Below are positions 1 to 11,287 of a stretch of 64,000 nt of DNA, piece after piece. The notes under the pieces are model-generated. The model worked only from the letters and a program-made list of their open reading frames with translations. It searched no databases and was not told where the DNA came from. The DNA is from Gracilaria gracilis. Taxonomy: Eukaryota > Rhodophyta > Florideophyceae > Gracilariales > Gracilariaceae. The translations under genes were made by a program, and so were the position numbers. Positions within the stretch are counted from its first letter, which is position 1. Every line of letters begins with the position of its first letter. Location of the stretch: assembly GCA_030374805.1 (NCBI GenBank), contig JARGSG010000066.1:1-64000 (forward strand), given 5' to 3'.

Positions 1-2
1 TT

Positions 3-224
3 CGACTGTGGTGGACAACACAGAGGCCTCAGTTGGGTTCCACTCAAACTCCCAATGTGGGGAACAATCAAGGGAGAAAATACGCGTACCGCGCCTACAC
101 TTATGAAAGACATGGCTTCTTGGGCAAGGGTAAACGACTGCAAGTTCCAAACTGTGTGATGGAAGCTATCAGAGCGTTGTGGCCAGACGAGACTGGGAGT
201 TACATGGGCTTCAAAGAACAATAA
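3..224 (+). CDS. Partial ORF with a P2X7-C-like cysteine/basic domain, cut by the window edge
   Basis: The frame is open from the left edge to a TAA at 222-224 and has no ATG, so only the C-terminus is seen. The residues read a block rich in R/Y (KYAYRAYTYERHG), then LGKG, a 'VPNCV' motif, 'IRALWPD' and a terminal 'GSYMGF'. That order of motifs resembles the short domain known from the C-terminus of animal P2X7 receptors, which also occurs in many stand-alone proteins linked to mobile DNA. The frame ends 3 bases before the end of the oppositely oriented piggyBac transposase, so it may be a second gene of that element or a host gene into which the element inserted. The family call rests on remembered motif order; its function is unknown. 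Confidence 0.4.
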   Translation, partial: RLWWTTQRPQLGSTQTPNVGNNQGRKYAYRAYTYERHGFLGKGKRLQVPNCVMEAIRALWPDETGSYMGFKEQ

Positions 225-227
225 CTT

Positions 228-2239
228 TTATTTCTTGAAAATCACACTGGCCGTAGTTAGACTTGCGGTTACCTTGTTCCTTCTCCACCTGCAGTTCTTA
301 GATCGTAATAGTTTCTTGGTTTTCATGACATCATTGTAAAGTGAAAGACGTACAGTTCGAAGCAGCTCTGGATTGTGAAAGTAGGAGAAGCAATTGACGT
401 GAAATCCCCTTCCACACTGAGTGCATGAATACATGCTGTAGCCGCCGCGTTTGCTATCATTCAGTACACCACATAAGGCGCAGTGGACACTCTTTTGCCC
501 TTCGTTCTCCAACAAAAGATTTGTAGATGCAGAAGATGTTGAGATTGCATGACTTGATGCGGAAGACTATGTTGATGCCAAAGGACGGAGAGTTGTTCGA
601 CGCTGTTTGTACTCAATATTTTCGGAGACGAGCTGATGGATAATTTGGTGCTTCATCGTCGCAATGTCGGTAATGTTCTTACCCGGTGTAGTAATGGCAT
701 GCAGGAGGGCATGCGCATTCAGTATACTCGCGTCCAAAGCAAAAGTAAGCATTTTCATAGGAACCAGCCTTTCTCGGCGGACGGTCGCTGTAGTCGACCA
801 AAACTGATCGAATCTATCGACACCATTCATAAACAAGTTGTAAGCAACAATTACATATGGCGCTTGCAAAGTTGTTTTGGTCATCGACTCGTTACCTCTC
901 CAACGTTCCAGAGGGGCCAAGCCATGAACGCACTGAATGGAATGAGCATCTGCAGCGTGAATTCACCTGCTTGGGGTATCAGCCAAATCATTACAATAGA
1001 ACGTTACAATCGAACGATCTTTGAAAACAATGTAGCCACATTTCGGCGGAGCACTGTGATCTCCATCAACGTTTTGTGTTTTATCGAACACCTGCACCAA
1101 TCTCCACTCCCCCTATCGCGCGTGCTTGAGATCTTCGATAGCCTCCTTCAAAGCTGGATGGTTCACAGCGTCCACATTCTTAAACCAAACAGTACCAAGC
1201 GTTTTCCATTCCCCATCGCTCATGATGAGCAGCTGTCGAGCCAACACATGCCGCGTATAAAAATTGTCCATGACCATCAGCCTCCCTCTCCCAGCAGTAG
1301 AATGAAGGTAGGTCTGGTGTGCCATCTGCGCACACCATACTGCAGAGGCGGATGACTTGGGCACAAATTTCCCATCTACGGTGCGTTCCACGGCACCGCG
1401 AAGATCTCGAAACACGTTTGTATAGCACTGCACTGAGCTTACGGCAGTCTTGTTTCCAGAACCATTGTCTTTAAAACTATGTAGATACGCGTGGTTCCAG
1501 CCGACAACAGCGTATAGTCGTATGCCAAACTTGACCGGCTTACTCTTCATGTAGAAACGGGCGCTAGTGCGGCCCTTGCACCGAATGGTGTTCTCATCCA
1601 GAGAACTAACCCCGATAGGTACAGTCACGGTGGCCGCATTCCTTGAGAAGTGTTCCAGGAGAGCCCGGCTGTGCCACAAAGGATCGGATACGGCTACGTC
1701 ATGGTCATACGTAGCGTATAGTCGTAAGGCTCCACGAATTTTCATGAATGCGTCCTGACCCATGACCTTTCGAAAGAATGGGATGCCAAGTAAATCCGAA
1801 TTGCACCAGTAATCAGAGAGTCGGTTGAGCCTGTGCACCGATGTAGCTAATTCCAATCCAAGGTAGGCCGTTAGTTCTTCCATTCTCAGCGGCTTCGATC
1901 TGCAACCCCTGCTAATGAGCTCCCTAGTAGTCCATAAACGGACACAGTTCAGGAACGAGCTGTTCAGGAACAAGTTGAAAAGTCCGCGTTCCTTCTTGTG
2001 TGCAAATGATCTGCGAATCAAGGCGTCTTTTGCAAAATATAGACCGCTCTCATTGCGCACTTTCCGCAGTATTCAAATTTGTCATAGAGGTCTTACTCCT
2101 CTGCGGCCCCAATTGCTGTCACCATAAAGTTTACCTCATTGCCGGCATGCGATTCAAGCTTTCCATAGTCCTCAACATTACACTCCTGTATATTGGACGG
2201 TGTTTCGATCTCCTCGCTCTGTGTTAGAACTGCAGTCAT
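228..2239 (-). pseudogene. piggyBac-type DDE transposase, degraded
   Basis: Successive minus-strand pieces align end to end with a piggyBac transposase. An acidic N-terminal piece starts at an ATG at 2239 (MTAVLTQSEEIE). The long core at 1113-2060 has SLDENTIRCKGR, KPVKFGIRLY and the metal-binding MDNFYT block. The C-terminal core at 567-920 has the family signature YNLFMNGVDRFDQ. The cysteine-rich zinc domain at 228-515 shows C-x2-C, YSCTQCGRGFHVNCF. About four breaks (frame changes and stops, for example near 2090, 1110 and 970) separate the pieces, so it cannot make one protein. The normal family length is about 550-600 residues and the pieces sum to roughly that. The right end of the element is marked by TTAA at 2720-2723; the left end lies outside the window. 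Confidence 0.87.
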
Positions 2240-2703
2240 CACCGGTATTGTGACCGATATTCACGAGAACAATGCACGGATGGGAGCATTTGTCGGTGCT
2301 TTTGGCGGGCCTCTTGACGTTTGGGACTCCCCACGCAACGCACTTTGATGTGTTTGAGATCGAGATTGTAATTTACAGTAGCAGTTGTGGCATATGGGAT
2401 CCCAATGTTCCGTAAGAAAGGAGTGAATTTGTGTGATTGCACTGCTCCGAGTGCGCTTGCATTATCGGTAATTGATTTGTATTCAGAGAATCCACCAGGG
2501 CAACAAGACTCTATTTGGTCATTTCTGGAGTGGATTTGCATAGTCAGGCATTTGCTTCTTTCCGAGGCCTTCAGGGCAGAATTTGCTCTTATATCTACTA
2601 CAATGGACACAGAGAATCAGAACACCTGGTTGTTTGTGAGCCAATGAGTTTGGTGTCACCCAATGATATTCATAATGTTAATCTATTGTAACACACTTAA
2701 GCT

Positions 2704-2723
2704 TTTAGTGTCCTAAGGGTTAA
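2704..2723 (-). mobile_element. Right terminus of the piggyBac element with TTAA target site
   Basis: Reading inward on the minus strand from 2723 the sequence is TTAA followed by CCCTTAGGACAC. This is the form expected for a piggyBac end: a TTAA target duplication next to a terminal repeat starting with CCC. It lies about 480 bases upstream of the transposase start. The partner end is not in the window, so the terminal inverted repeat cannot be confirmed here. The element end sits only 44 bases before the first ATG of the lipase relic. Confidence 0.65.
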
Positions 2724-2766
2724 GTCCAATCTCTACGTCTGAGAGGTCAGCTACACGTATACCACG

Positions 2767-5263
2767 ATGGACACGTTTGTCATATGGGAGCATTACAGTA
2801 ACTTTTCTGGGCAGGATAAAGGGCCTTTGCGATGCGAAAGCATTTCACCGCCGCGCGTCCAACGCGCTCTCTCCCTCCCCCGCCGGCGCGCTCCCGGCGC
2901 TCCGTCGTGGCGCAGAACCATGAGGCGCTACGCGCCGCATCATCCCACCGTGCAGTCGTCGTCGGCGCCCAACCTCACGAAGCCTTCTCGTCGACGCGCG
3001 CAGTCCAATCTTCCTAGTCTGCCCGCCGCGTTGCGCGAGCTGTTCGCCACACCTAGTTCGCCGTTGCCGCTTCCGGCTTCGCAGGCGCATACGCCCGTCG
3101 ATGGTGTGCACGCCAAGTCGCGGCTGGCCGCGCTTCATAGGTGGCTTGACCTGCGTCCGCCTTTTTCCTTGTTGCCCAAAAATGCGCTCAGGAAGTTCAT
3201 GCGACCAGAGGCCGTCATTGTGAGAAGCCACCAGTTACATACATACTGCCGTGTCTGTTACGGGAATCCGTCGCCGACGAGGACGGAGGACGACATCGCT
3301 GCAACTCGTTCTTCCTGGATTCTTGATGGTGACATGTGGCAGCTGTTGGTCATGCTGTTCTTCTGGCTGCTTTACGTCGTCATTGCCATTGTGCGCTGGC
3401 TGCGTCGTCTCCAGGCAGCACATCGCCGAAAGCAGCTGTTTCGCAAACAGAGAGCGTTTCTAACTGACAAGCTTCAAACCGCTCCTAATTACTCGGCGTG
3501 GCACTCTGACGCCAACGAGGTAGATATGCTGGAGGGGCGCACCGAATGGAAGTATAGCCCCCAGCTGGCCGTCGACAACCTGTGTGACTGTTGCAGCCAA
3601 CTTTGGAACAGTCGAACCAAGCTGCGAGAACGCGCCGTCATCAATGCGCACGCGAACGATGGCATCAACAGAGTGTGCGACACCAAAATGATTGCCGGCA
3701 AGCTACGGGAGCTTGCTGTTCTGTTTAACGAAGGCGACGTGCGGGGAATCGCATTCGCACTACGCGCTGGTATGGTGCGTAATCTCGCCGAAACGTGTCA
3801 TCCTGAGATGCATGCTCACTCGCGCGTCGGTACAAAGCTTATCGCTGAAGACTATGTCAAAGACGTCTCGTTTCTCATATCGTACATTGCTGAATCAGAG
3901 GCGCTGCCGCGCATCACGCTCTTCCCCAGCACGTCTGCGTCACCGGTGATCCGGCATCCCGCGAAGGAACCTTCGAATATTGTGGATAAGCTTTTACTTG
4001 GGCGTGGCGCCTGTACGCCAGAACCGGCAGTGGTGGCAAACGACGAAACTGAAGTGAAGCAGAACCCGCAGCAAGTGCTGCAAATGGCCTCACAGAGATT
4101 GGAAAATGACATCACCATGACTGCCAATGAAGACTCGGGTAAGCCCAAGCAGGAAGAAATGAAGGCCGCTTCCGGCGACTGTAATCTTGAAGATCAACCG
4201 TGCGACGGTGGTACGGAGTGTTGCGATATGCAGCAATTCTACATCAAGACTTACATGGATGGCGGCTCCACATGTCGCTTTTGGTGGAGTCTTTGCGAAG
4301 ATTCGGGAGCAAGATCAAAGGCCGCAGGATAATACCAGCTCTGTATTTGTCTCTGCTTAAATACTGTAACCATGCTCGTTCCTTGCTGCGTTTTTTGCGA
4401 CTTGCTGATGTCTTCTTCACCTATGAGTTTGTATTGGACATATCAAAGCCATGCTTGCCCTCTGAAATGGCTGACTCATTGTACATACCGCCTTGTGATC
4501 AAGTACTGAGCATCTCCGGTGGTTGAGAGGGTCTATGCAATGGATGGGAATGAAAAACGCAGTTGCCTTGTTACATATACGCGTAATGTACGCATCTTTT
4601 TGTCTCGGTGGACGTGTCTGTGGAACGGAAAGAGCTATCACAGGCGTCCAGCAGCGTCAAGGAGAAGCTGCTTTTAACAGACGAAAAACTGACTTTTCTT
4701 AACGAGGCGCGACATGCATATGGCCGCACAGCACTCATGCTCTCCGGCGGGGCCATTATGAGCATTCATTACATCGGTGTTGTTAAGGCTCTGTTTTTAC
4801 AAGGCCTGCTGCCCAAAGTGGTTTGTGGCACATCTGCCGGCGCCTGTGCGGCTGCAATTGTGGCCGTTTCTAATGACAATGAGTTGGAAGAAGTTCTCAG
4901 GAATGACGCACTTCTCAATCCGTTCGCAGGACAGACTTTGAGCTTCAAGTACTTTGATGATCATGTGAGTTGGTTCAGAAGGTTACGCCGCTTTATCAGC
5001 AGGGCTTCATTCAAGATGTAAAGATGTTGTAAGATTGTCTGCGAAAGAAATTTAGCGCCATTACGTTTGAAGAGGCGTACAACAAAACGCACCGTATTCT
5101 GAATATGACTGTGTGTGCGTCGCGCAGCTTTTCGGACCCGCCTATTCTCAATCCAAAATGTTGCACAGTCCGTGACGAGCACGGAAACCGAACCTTTGTC
5201 TCTTATGGGTACACTACCATGGTGCCATGGGTACGAATTCTGATAACTTACATGGATAACTAA
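2767..5263 (+). pseudogene. SDP1/TGL-type triacylglycerol lipase relic (DUF3336 + patatin)
   Basis: The family (SUGAR-DEPENDENT1, yeast TGL3/4/5) hydrolyses stored triacylglycerol at the oil-body surface. The first frame (2767-4332) has a basic Ser/Pro-rich N-terminus, a hydrophobic segment near residue 190-210 (LLVMLFFWLLYVVIAIV), and a DUF3336-like stretch ending LRAGMVRNLAE and GTKLIAEDYV. A second frame from about 4608 gives the patatin core: RTALMLSGGAIMSIHY, GVVKAL, and the nucleophile elbow GTSAG. It continues after a frame change and a stop near 5020-5032 into TFEEAYNKTHRILNMTV. The C-terminal part with the catalytic Asp is absent. The 4333-4607 gap could be an intron (GTAAGC at 4140) or damage. 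A later start at M51 (MRRYAPHH) is possible because the piggyBac end is so close. Truncated and most likely dead. Confidence 0.72.
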
Positions 5264-5321
5264 AAGTGTTACGAACTACAGTAAGTACGGTTTTATACCC
5301 GTTATCCACGGGTAAACAGAT

Positions 5322-6161
5322 TTGGGCACTTCCGAGCAACTTTGGCCTGAACGTCTGAACCACAACCCCTCGCACGTCAAAGCATGGTGCAATCTCGGAG
5401 TGCTGCACAGAAACGCCGGAAACCCCGTTCTTGCCATGCGTGCTTACGAGAAGGTGCTTTCTTGTAATCCTGACTACGAACGGGCCAAAAGTAACCTCGC
5501 CGTCGCTCTCTGCGAAAAGGGCACTGACATCAAGCATGTTGACCCCAAACTTTATAAGCGCGCCCTTGCTCTCCAGCCATGCTTTTCCGATGCTCACTAC
5601 AATCTTGGCGTTCTCTACGCTGAAACTGGAGAGTTTGAACGTGCCCTTCTTTCGTACAATCTCGCTGTTCAAGCTAACCCACGTCTAACTGAGGCTCATA
5701 ACGATCTAGGAGTTGTGCACAAAGCGCGTGAATGTTACAAACGTGCCTTGCAATGTGAATGCCAGCATCATCAGAACCACATCAATATTGCCGTCGTCCA
5801 CACACTTTTGGGTGATATCGATTCTGCCACCGAACACTTGCGCAATGCCAATGCCATATCGCCAAATTACGCCGAAGCATACAACAACATTGCCGTTGTC
5901 TTAAGAGATCAAGGTGATATTGACCCCGCACTGAACCATTACGAACAATGCTACAAGATCGATCCATTTGCGGACATGGCCACCCAGAACCGCCTACATG
6001 CTCTTAACTATAGTGAAAAGTGGAGCAAAGCACGGGTCCACGAAGAACATGTAGCGTGGGGCGCGGCCTTTCCAAAGCGCATTGATGACGAAATAGTCCA
6101 AGCTTCCGCAAAGATACAGAGAGAAGTAGACAGTATTCTTTATCCAATACTATCAATATAA
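5322..6161 (+). pseudogene. SPINDLY/OGT-like TPR fragment lacking the catalytic domain
   Basis: About six tetratricopeptide repeats are visible (AWCNLGVLHRNAGNPVLAM, AHYNLGVLYAETGEFERAL, AYNNIAVVLRDQGDIDPAL), followed by QNRLHALNYSEKWS and EEHVAWGAAF. That last stretch matches the linker where SPINDLY-type proteins pass into the glycosyltransferase domain (O-fucosyl/O-GlcNAc transferase of nuclear and cytosolic proteins). The frame then runs into unrelated residues and stops, so the catalytic half (about 450 residues in the family) is missing. There is no ATG at the 5' end; the first codon of the open frame is TTG, and one repeat is shortened (HNDLGVVHKARECYKRAL). It begins 59 bases after the truncated lipase, on the same strand. 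Both look like fragments of host genes joined by rearrangement. Confidence 0.74.
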
Positions 6162-6171
6162 ACGTAAACTA

Positions 6172-6429
6172 CTACTTCTTGTTCCGACTGGCCATTTCCG
6201 CTGCGTCGCGCAGAGCGCAAATCGAATCCCTTATCCCGCACGACGGGGTGTGCAACGGGCAAACGCACTTCAAGAAGCGACAGTACTTGGAAAACACCCG
6301 TTCACTTTCGGCAGTGAACGGGTCCATGATCGCATTCCGTATTTCGGTTTCGATAGCCTCGCGGTTGCGGGGCGTCTTCTTTCGGAGGAACTCTATATAG
6401 TTCTCCCAGGCGTGGTTGAGGGTCGACAT
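6172..6429 (-). CDS. Small hypothetical protein, 85 residues
   Basis: From the ATG at 6429 the frame encodes an 85-residue basic, helix-leaning protein (MSTLNHAWENYIEF) with three Cys and a His close together near residues 52-63 (KCVCPLHTPSC) and a lysine-rich end. I do not recognise it. It converges on the SPINDLY-like fragment with an 11-base gap. No homologue is known to me and the codon pattern gives only weak support; it may be a chance frame. Confidence 0.27.
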   Translation of the reverse strand: MSTLNHAWENYIEFLRKKTPRNREAIETEIRNAIMDPFTAESERVFSKYCRFLKCVCPLHTPSCGIRDSICALRDAAEMASRNKK

Positions 6430-6952
6430 GGTGGTGTTGCCGATGGCATGCTTTACAAGCCTTGTGCTGCATACAATGCATGCCACCTTTCATCTATTGT
6501 CTGTATCTCATAACGTGATATATTTCAAAACTTTTGCTAAGAATAGCGCCCATACGGTCATGACCTCCTGGTCATGAAAAGTAGTAACCGTTCAACAGCA
6601 AACCTGTCAGAACATTTTAAATCTGTCGTTTCATAAACACTAGAAACGATAAAAACTTGCTACTTCTTCTCCGAGGAAATGTAATGCACAATTCTCTCAC
6701 TTTCTTCGTAGACTAACAGTAAACACGATGGGCTTGCAAATGAGCCGAATTTCTTCCCAATCATATGAGCCGTTAGGCAGATATGAAGCCTCCAATTGTG
6801 ATATGTTGGGCTCCAGCGAACATTTCGCGACGCACAGGATGGTAGTTTGACTTTCAAAGTTCTGCTCGGAGACTAATTTCCGACACATTTGATGTTGAAC
6901 AGGTACCGTTGGTACCTGTAATTCTCATCAATCTGGGATACACGTGAGTCAC

Positions 6953-7007
6953 GGCTGCCTCGTAGATCACCCCTAACGGGCCATGACGGGTGATCTACGA
7001 GGCAGCC
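6953..7007. repeat. Perfect 20-bp inverted repeat (hairpin)
   Basis: The left arm at 6953-6972 (ggctgcctcgtagatcaccc) and the right arm at 6988-7007 are exact reverse complements with a 15-base loop. It could be a foldback element, a terminator-like hairpin or a small-RNA precursor; the sequence alone does not decide. Confidence 0.85.
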
Positions 7008-8517
7008 ACGTTAAGGGCGATCCTAGCGATGGCCGCTACGCGCTGCATTCGCAGATCGACGTCGCGGCATCGGTGCCGGGCCAATTCGAAATCGTGCAGC
7101 CGCACAAACCGCTGTTGACAGCTGGAATTTGTACCGTGTATCAATAGTGCTACCGTTGGTACCGTTGGTACAAACAGGAGTTTGTAATAAAAACTCCAGT
7201 TTGTACATGTAGACGTATCCCATGGATATCCTAGTACGCTCGGAGATGGTGTGCGAGAAGGACGGAGACGGAGGAGGATACAGGGGGTACTTGTGGCGCC
7301 GCGGTGCATTTACGCAAATTTGCGCACCTTCCACCACACGAACTAGATTATTTTTGAGACGACATTAGATGTAAGCGCTACCTGCCACGCACTGCGTTAC
7401 GGTGGCGCAGTGTCAGTGGAGGGGCGGGTTCGACACTTGCGGGGTTTCTGTACCACATGTGCCCAGTGGAATCTTTTCCATCCAAATCTTTCACCACACT
7501 TGTCGCTGACCAGCGTAAGTAGAGGTCAGCAGGGCAGCGCATCTGGAGGAGAAGGAGGCAGACAATAAAGAGAGGTACGCTTGCCCTTCCACTTCAGACC
7601 CCCGAAGAACTAAACTTTTAACTAATGCAGGAGCAGAAGATCCATTCTGGCGAAATCCAGCGGTAATAGGTTTCAATAAGTACGAGGTAAAAAACATTTC
7701 CGAAATCAGCGTTTCCTGTTGTTCAATGCATCTATAAATATGCTTGGCTGGATGGCGAGGATCTTCGATGCATGGAGATGTGTAAGAAAATTGAGGAGAG
7801 CCAGGAAGTAATTCGGGCCATAGTCACAGCTGTCCTGTTCCCAGTAATTTCCGTTAGACCTTCCCTCCACACCCGAAACCATAGTCTAGTTTCATTGGAA
7901 GGAACAGTTTTGAATGGCTCTTAGGGATCTAATAAAACCGTCAATATGAGATTTTCCATATATATTTGACCAAAAATAAGTATCCCTTATATTCAGCGCA
8001 CTAAGCTGATTAAAGCAATAAAACCATTTAATTAGACCGTGGCCTTGTCAAGATTGAACAGTTGAAATAGATTTAGTATATATGCTTATTGAATAGTGCT
8101 AAAGGAATTACTGCTTCATATGAATTCCCGTCAAAAAACGGTGGGGAGTAAATAGCCTAGACGGAATTAATTATTATTGGCATTGGGCATAAAGAAGGAC
8201 AAAATAATTTCAAAATAGTTGAAATCCATCAAGAAACGTGTCCAGAGGGTAATTCTAATTTAGTAGGGATATTGCGAGTTGTTAAGAACAATCGTTCAGA
8301 AAATATGAATTGCCATCTTCAAAAGAATGTGGCTCATTACGAAGATTGAAAATATCAATCTGCGTATTAATAAAACTCAAATACGTTTTGACCTAGCTAT
8401 GATTGAGAACGAGATAGCAAACCTTTCTCCTTTGCCCGTAGTTCCACACCAAAGTGATTCAACTGGCCCCTTACACGTTTTTCATATTGCATGTTAAATG
8501 CAGGTTGTTGTAATTAG

Positions 8518-9150
8518 AAAACGAGTTTCTTGTGAATCACGATATTGTTCTCATAGGTTAAACGACTATTTTCTGTTTATAAGTCCAGGTGTGTTGACGA
8601 AACTGGCCGAAGGTTTGTTTCCTAATTGAATCATACCGACTTTATGATCACGGTACCTGACAGGATGACACCATAATAAACATGGGACTTTGAAGGGAAC
8701 CCTAAATGAAATGCTTCAATATCAGTATTGGTGAATAGAAGTCACCAGTCGCGAATGCAATGTTGATGATTAAACGTAGCAAACATGTTTGTTGTTCATC
8801 ACAAGAGTGTTATCATATGTTACACGACCAATTTTTCTTCATGTGAACTCATAATCCGCCAATATTTGCCCGGGATTTGCTTCCTACTTGAACCATACTA
8901 ATTTTGGGGGGACAGATATTAAAAATTTAAGAAGAGACTTTGACGGTAATGGTAACCAAAGTTTCTAATGTCCTTTATTCTAAATGAACATTTCTACTCG
9001 CGAGGTAAATACTAGTCGTGACACGCGGAAACTGTTTGCTGTGCATCACCAGGTTCTAATCGTAGGTTACAGGACCAAATTGACGTCACTGCATTACACT
9101 AGTACGATGCGTTTTCGACTCTGTTTGCAGGAGTTCATGTGGCAAACATT
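8518..9150. repeat. Three diverged ~250-bp direct repeats
   Basis: Three blocks beginning near 8518, 8780 and 9025 share an ordered set of words: a TTTgtTG/CATCAC block, then GTTAcACGACcAAtTTT. The first two also share TTTGcTTCCTAaTTGAAcCATAC and GACTTTGAcGG further on. Spacing is about 262 and 247 bases. Divergence is high, so this is an old tandem array. No coding potential is visible. Confidence 0.5.
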
Positions 9151-9850
9151 TCACATATACTACACAATTTCTGAAAGCATACCCTCAGCTTGCTTTTCAT
9201 CGCTAAACACGTAAATTATGTGTGCAACAGACGGTACGAATAAACCGCATCCATTATAGCAATAGACACCATAAAATTTAAAATTCACACCAGCGCGCCG
9301 TTGGCAAGGCTGAAAGAGCCAGAAAATAGGAGTCAATGTACCTCCAGCAGAGAAGTCAAAATCGCACACACGTTGATTCTGCTTTGGAATCAAAGATGTC
9401 TGACACACCCTTTGATTCCTTTACATGCCCAAATGCAGTCAACAACATTGATTCCGTGAAGAATATGTTAGTAAAGGTCGTTCTATTCGAAGAGAAGGGG
9501 CGAAAACTACCGCAGGAAATGCAAGTCGAAGAATGTTGATGCCCAGCTTCCATCTTTTCGCGAAGTAGTATCATCATTCTCTACGTTGGTATTCTCGGAA
9601 TTCTAGTTTAGTATGCTGGATCGCTATTTATGAAATAAAAGTCCGTAAAAACTAGCAATTTCGCAGATTGCGCTAGTTGGCAAGGCAAAATTTTTTTTTC
9701 TGGAAATCGCATTTCCACGTGCCGCAGTTGAACTCCATTTGTTGAATTTGTATGCTAGTTTGCAGTTCGTGCGCCACTGCCCGCTACCTCACATTCGTCG
9801 CAGTCGTCAAAATCACTCAAAAAACTTACTCTCGGGTCACCAGCGCTGGT

Positions 9851-10773
9851 TTATTCCAACTCGGCATTCGGATCCTGAGTCTCAGTTTCCCTAAACGTCA
9901 AGTTAAAGAAGTCCAACGGACAACTCTCCCCATTCTGGTACACCCTCCTAGCCCCAAAGCGGCTTCCAGCCCCTCCCACCCTCTTCTCCTCCTGCTCCTC
10001 CAATATACGCTCCGCCGTCCTCGCAGCCGCTGCCACACTCCCGAAACCCACCAACGGCGCGCCACCCGGCAGCTGCGGCCACACAAACACCTTCCCATCC
10101 TCCTCCACCATCACCCCACCCTTCCGTCTCTTCTTCAGTTGACTCCCAACACCTTCTCCTCCCTCCTCTTCTCCCCCCTCTCCCTCACACTCCCCCGCCC
10201 ACCCCGAGAACCAGGCGTCACAGGCGAACCTTTACCTGCTCCCTCTCTTACCCCTACTCCCCCTCCCTTCACCATTTCCTTCAACTCCATCAGCAATTTG
10301 CACGCCTTCTCCACCTCTCCCACTTGCTCCTCCAACACTTCAACCCTACCCTTCAGCCCCATGTTTTCCTTTCGCAACCTCCCCATCTCCCTCCCCACGC
10401 ACTCCAAAATCCCATTCACATGTCCCACAGCCCCCACCCCAGTCAACTTCATCCTCTTTCGAATCGTCGAAATCAATTCCATCGGTATCCCAACCTCCGA
10501 TACACTCAGTACCACCCCTCCCATGTCTGCCACCATCTCCGACAGCATGCCGTCGAAGTGCTCCTTCAAACTCCCCCCAAGCTTCCTCACCTGTTCCTCC
10601 ATCTCCCCCATAAACCTTATCTCCGGTCCTCCTCCCCCATCCCCAATACAAACCCTCTACCTCACACAAACCTCCTCAGTACCCCCTCCATCCTTCCGCG
10701 GCGGCGTCTCTGGCACTTCCGTCCTATGCAGCAGAGCCATTAGCTCTTCGTCACCAACGTATCCATTCGACAT
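9851..10773 (-). pseudogene. Element gene E, small coiled-coil protein (copy A)
   Basis: It starts at ATG 10773 (MSNGYVGDEELM) and continues in a second frame at 10135-10611 and a third at 9851-10114. The middle part is a strong coiled coil (MGRLRKENMGLKGRVEVLEE, then QVGEVEKACKLLMEL), followed by a Gly/Arg/Pro linker with GSPVTPGSRGG and a C-terminal acidic end. Element B has the same layout at 41326-42129, including a coiled coil followed by GTPVTPAPKR, which is why I treat this strand as coding and the 352-residue plus-strand frame opposite as a shadow. Two frame breaks. I know no family for it; a structural or DNA-binding accessory role is only a guess. Confidence 0.5.
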
Positions 10774-11287
10774 CCCGAGAAAAGACGGCGTCTGGCGATT
10801 AACGACTTGAACAGGCCTGATCGACTGACCACAACCCTCGTCCTTGCAACCCCTGATCACAGCCGTTACACTTGTGGCCACACCCCTCTACCCCGCAGGC
10901 CTATTTGTATCACAATTTTCTGTACCTGAATTTCCCGCCATTCCCCAAAAACTCCATTTCTCCCAGATATTTCCATAATTTCGTTTTTTCCTTTCAGTAC
11001 CATCCCACAAAACCAATCCACAGCGCCCGTTCCTTAACTTCTTACTATTAAATCATCCCCTTTACAATTCATTTCGAGACATCTCTTTTCATAAACACAT
11101 CCATCAGTCCTAATCCCTTCATACCCACCTACTTCATTCTTTCAACTACTTAGTCATAAAAACCATCTTTTCCTCTGAAACCACTTTATCGATGTATACA
11201 TCGGCAACGCCGCTCTCTACTTAAACATCTCTCCCTTCCTCTCCTGTAGCACAGTATCTACTCACAGCATCCAACAAATTCGATATA

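Larger units (their letters stand above)
6430..9850. other. Gene-poor, AT-richer spacer
   Basis: No convincing gene was found in 3.4 kb. It holds a hairpin at 6953-7007, copies of a TACCGTTGG motif near 6904 and 7151 (also near 60011), and three diverged ~250 bp direct repeats between about 8518 and 9150. A 54-codon ATG frame (6983-7147, starting MTGDLRGSH) starts in the hairpin loop and runs through its right arm; nothing else supports it. The region is clearly richer in A+T than the elements to its right. Confidence 0.6.

Noticed and set aside
636-1355. 239-residue plus-strand frame
   Set aside because: Antisense to the piggyBac transposase core.
9752-10810. 352-residue plus-strand Pro/Ser/Leu-rich frame
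   Set aside because: It is antisense to the coiled-coil gene E, whose homologue is found in element B; the composition is typical of a shadow frame.
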